Shown one piece after another: positions 54,901-55,029 of a stretch of DNA of 55,029 nt (its first letter is position 1; every line of letters begins with the position of its first letter). This stretch comes from Erwinia typographi. GTDB taxonomy: Bacteria > Pseudomonadota > Gammaproteobacteria > Enterobacterales > Enterobacteriaceae. The stretch covers positions 1 through 55,029 of the forward strand of contig NZ_JRUQ01000012.1 of NCBI RefSeq assembly GCF_000773975.1, given 5' to 3'. A model generated the notes under the pieces. That model ran no database searches and had not been told where the DNA came from. It worked only from the letters and a program-made list of their open reading frames with translations. The position numbers were made by a program, and so were the translations under genes.

Positions 54901-55029
54901 TCGTGCGGAGATGGACAACAAGGTCACCTACGACATGATGGCCGTCCAGCAGGACTTTAATGCGGGTGCTGGCAAGCTGTCTGCTTCCTACGGTATTGCC
55001 CGTTTAAGCGGTAAGGGCGGCAATGCCGG
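51992..55029 (+). CDS. Large autotransporter adhesin, BigA-like (partial, runs off the window)
   Basis: An open frame of 1,012 codons without a stop to the window end. Residues 1-33 form a signal peptide ending DAMA; a Cys-Pro...Glu-Cys pair and a Gly/Ala/Val-rich stretch (LVLGGAAAAVVGIGALVAGG) follow; residues 110-158 are an Asn/Asp/Glu-rich linker with 27-base repeats. From about 165 to 830 are beta-helix repeats of the type ISGDxxxVxIxGxxxV and NxGxIxV, then a linker and, from about 958, the start of an autotransporter beta-barrel. The layout recalls Salmonella BigA. It is predicted to be a surface-exposed type Va passenger. GGTGGAG lies ten bases before the ATG; an in-frame ATG at 51941 is less likely. 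Confidence 0.82.
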   Translation, partial: MSNSKPRHHNIIGRKSLIAVAILMAFNGPDAMASSHRTVHASNELKSCPTAEEFKKLSSGEQDKLPTECQKETSIFNNKLVLGGAAAAVVGIGALVAGGSSSGGSGGSSDNSNNNDDNGNENNNNDNDKENNNDNTDKENNNDNTDKENNNDENGNNGKIVPGPGEIGNIISGDGQQVMIKEDTIAAGEGTIGTLITGENTTATITGDTTVLSGGKGTVIDGNNSTVKVDGNVFASGTDSIAVEVKGENSDVHQNGDMWVSGGATGLKISGGSNKVSNTGSVFVQDASSVGLDITGDNAFFTNTGNIYAMDYGTGVQITGNNVQANLDGSIVADAGDNRLSASGVVVNASNSKVTISGNVTVKSDKHTAIADYLEVNGVRVDGDHNRLDISGAINIQQHALNKSSYGEGGLYGVNVLGNSNAINISGGINIDTTYDSAVTGDMLSIGGINVNGSNNHLSLSGKSTFHSIGGTAQGDWTNIVRMSGENNDLILNKDFYLDIAVGKLQSDPLWYDMPMQRFFSTIGGRITSNGDVSGHISGTLFSSQSSGQVINNGKVDLDLTDMTGQLNIISVIQSSGHNTEEGKLAVRSSAQYQQTGRGAVAKIPFMGVGVATAMRSSGTEGKITNDGVINVLGSSTYGMFAGDESQAFNNGTISVDAMRQHTSDRGEFLNEKSLTYDAKSMYRGAAMISRKSATLLNNGDIVVNNAGTGMYADGATAMNRGNITLLADHSDADTMYGMIATNGGVAINSETGIINIDSANGIALYVDDTSTVLNYGKINKKNGVEPRNNPTGNITNYVIGTNSDGTAGKYAGGDIVIGKNVLISTDFTDGTADKAVTFSEVFQGSNISGEQNIASSSVVWNASASKNAEGNVDVTMIKNDYADVVTDSSVNGLAAALDKSYTSNKLFNSLNVSTASSLNKALKQLSGKQAKSLDREKRVLSQRFTMLAENAPVTTENGLSFNVVAKGDRRAEMDNKVTYDMMAVQQDFNAGAGKLSASYGIARLSGKGGNA
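52373..52447 (+). repeat. 27-base tandem repeat in the autotransporter linker
   Basis: Two complete and one partial (21-base) copy of a unit encoding DKENNNDNT, nearly identical between copies (one T/C change and one C/T). The unit is a multiple of three, so copy changes would lengthen or shorten the linker without a frameshift. Confidence 0.9.

Overview
This 55 kb window is bacterial chromosome from an enterobacterium. From clsC to flgL (about 16.8-51.4 kb) gene order and protein lengths closely follow the Escherichia coli opgCGH - mdtG - lpxL - trhO - yceIJ - solA - bssS - dinI - pyrC - yceB - grxB - rimJ - mviM - murJ - flg segment. mdtH and yceH are missing, and several genes are extra: an aryl polyene cluster, a TonB receptor, a glycosidase-like gene, an Old Yellow Enzyme and a large autotransporter. 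That mix suggests an Erwinia/Pantoea-type (Erwiniaceae) genome, but the genus is inferred from content only.

Layout. (1) 1-12.75 kb: the distal 12 genes of an aryl polyene (APE) operon, all on the + strand and mostly with overlapping stop and start codons. They encode an acyltransferase, two acyl carrier proteins, a membrane protein, an acyl ligase, two hot-dog dehydratases, a glycosyltransferase-acyltransferase fusion, a thioesterase, a LolA-like carrier, an MMPL exporter, a lipoprotein, two ketosynthases and a ketoreductase. The early genes lie upstream of the window. (2) 12.75-16.7 kb: a TonB-dependent receptor behind a near-consensus Fur box, an unrecognised 46-residue membrane peptide gene, and a (beta/alpha)8 glycosidase-like protein with Gln at the usual acid/base position. 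(3) 16.8-24.3 kb: cardiolipin synthase clsC, then opgC and the opgGH operon for osmoregulated periplasmic glucans, and lipoprotein yceK.

(4) 24.3-36.3 kb: mostly minus-strand housekeeping genes: msyB, mdtG, lpxL, an ene-reductase, trhO (+), yceI-yceJ, solA, bssS, dinI, pyrC, yceB and grxB. Visible regulatory sites include a SlyA-like palindrome at mdtG, a LexA box at dinI and a pyrC leader that matches the CTP-responsive start-site-switching hairpin known from enteric bacteria. Two possible unannotated small genes sit in the yceJ-solA gap. (5) 36.5-39.8 kb: rimJ, mviM and the lipid II flippase murJ.

(6) 39.9-51.45 kb: the flagellar flgNMA (-) and flgBCDEFGHIJKL (+) genes, with sigma-28 promoter matches before flgM and flgK and a strong terminator after flgL. 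They give the rod, hook, L and P rings, hook-filament junction and the FlgM/FlgN checkpoint. (7) 51.45-55.03 kb: an AT-rich, structured, apparently non-coding stretch followed by the first 1,012 codons of a BigA-like autotransporter adhesin that runs off the window edge. Its repetitive, compositionally mosaic passenger is the clearest accessory element here.

I did not find CRISPR arrays, insertion sequences, tRNA or rRNA genes. The best candidates for something undescribed are the small-protein loci (15.35 kb, 31.1 kb, 31.36 kb), the Gln-substituted glycosidase-like protein and the autotransporter with its structured leader.
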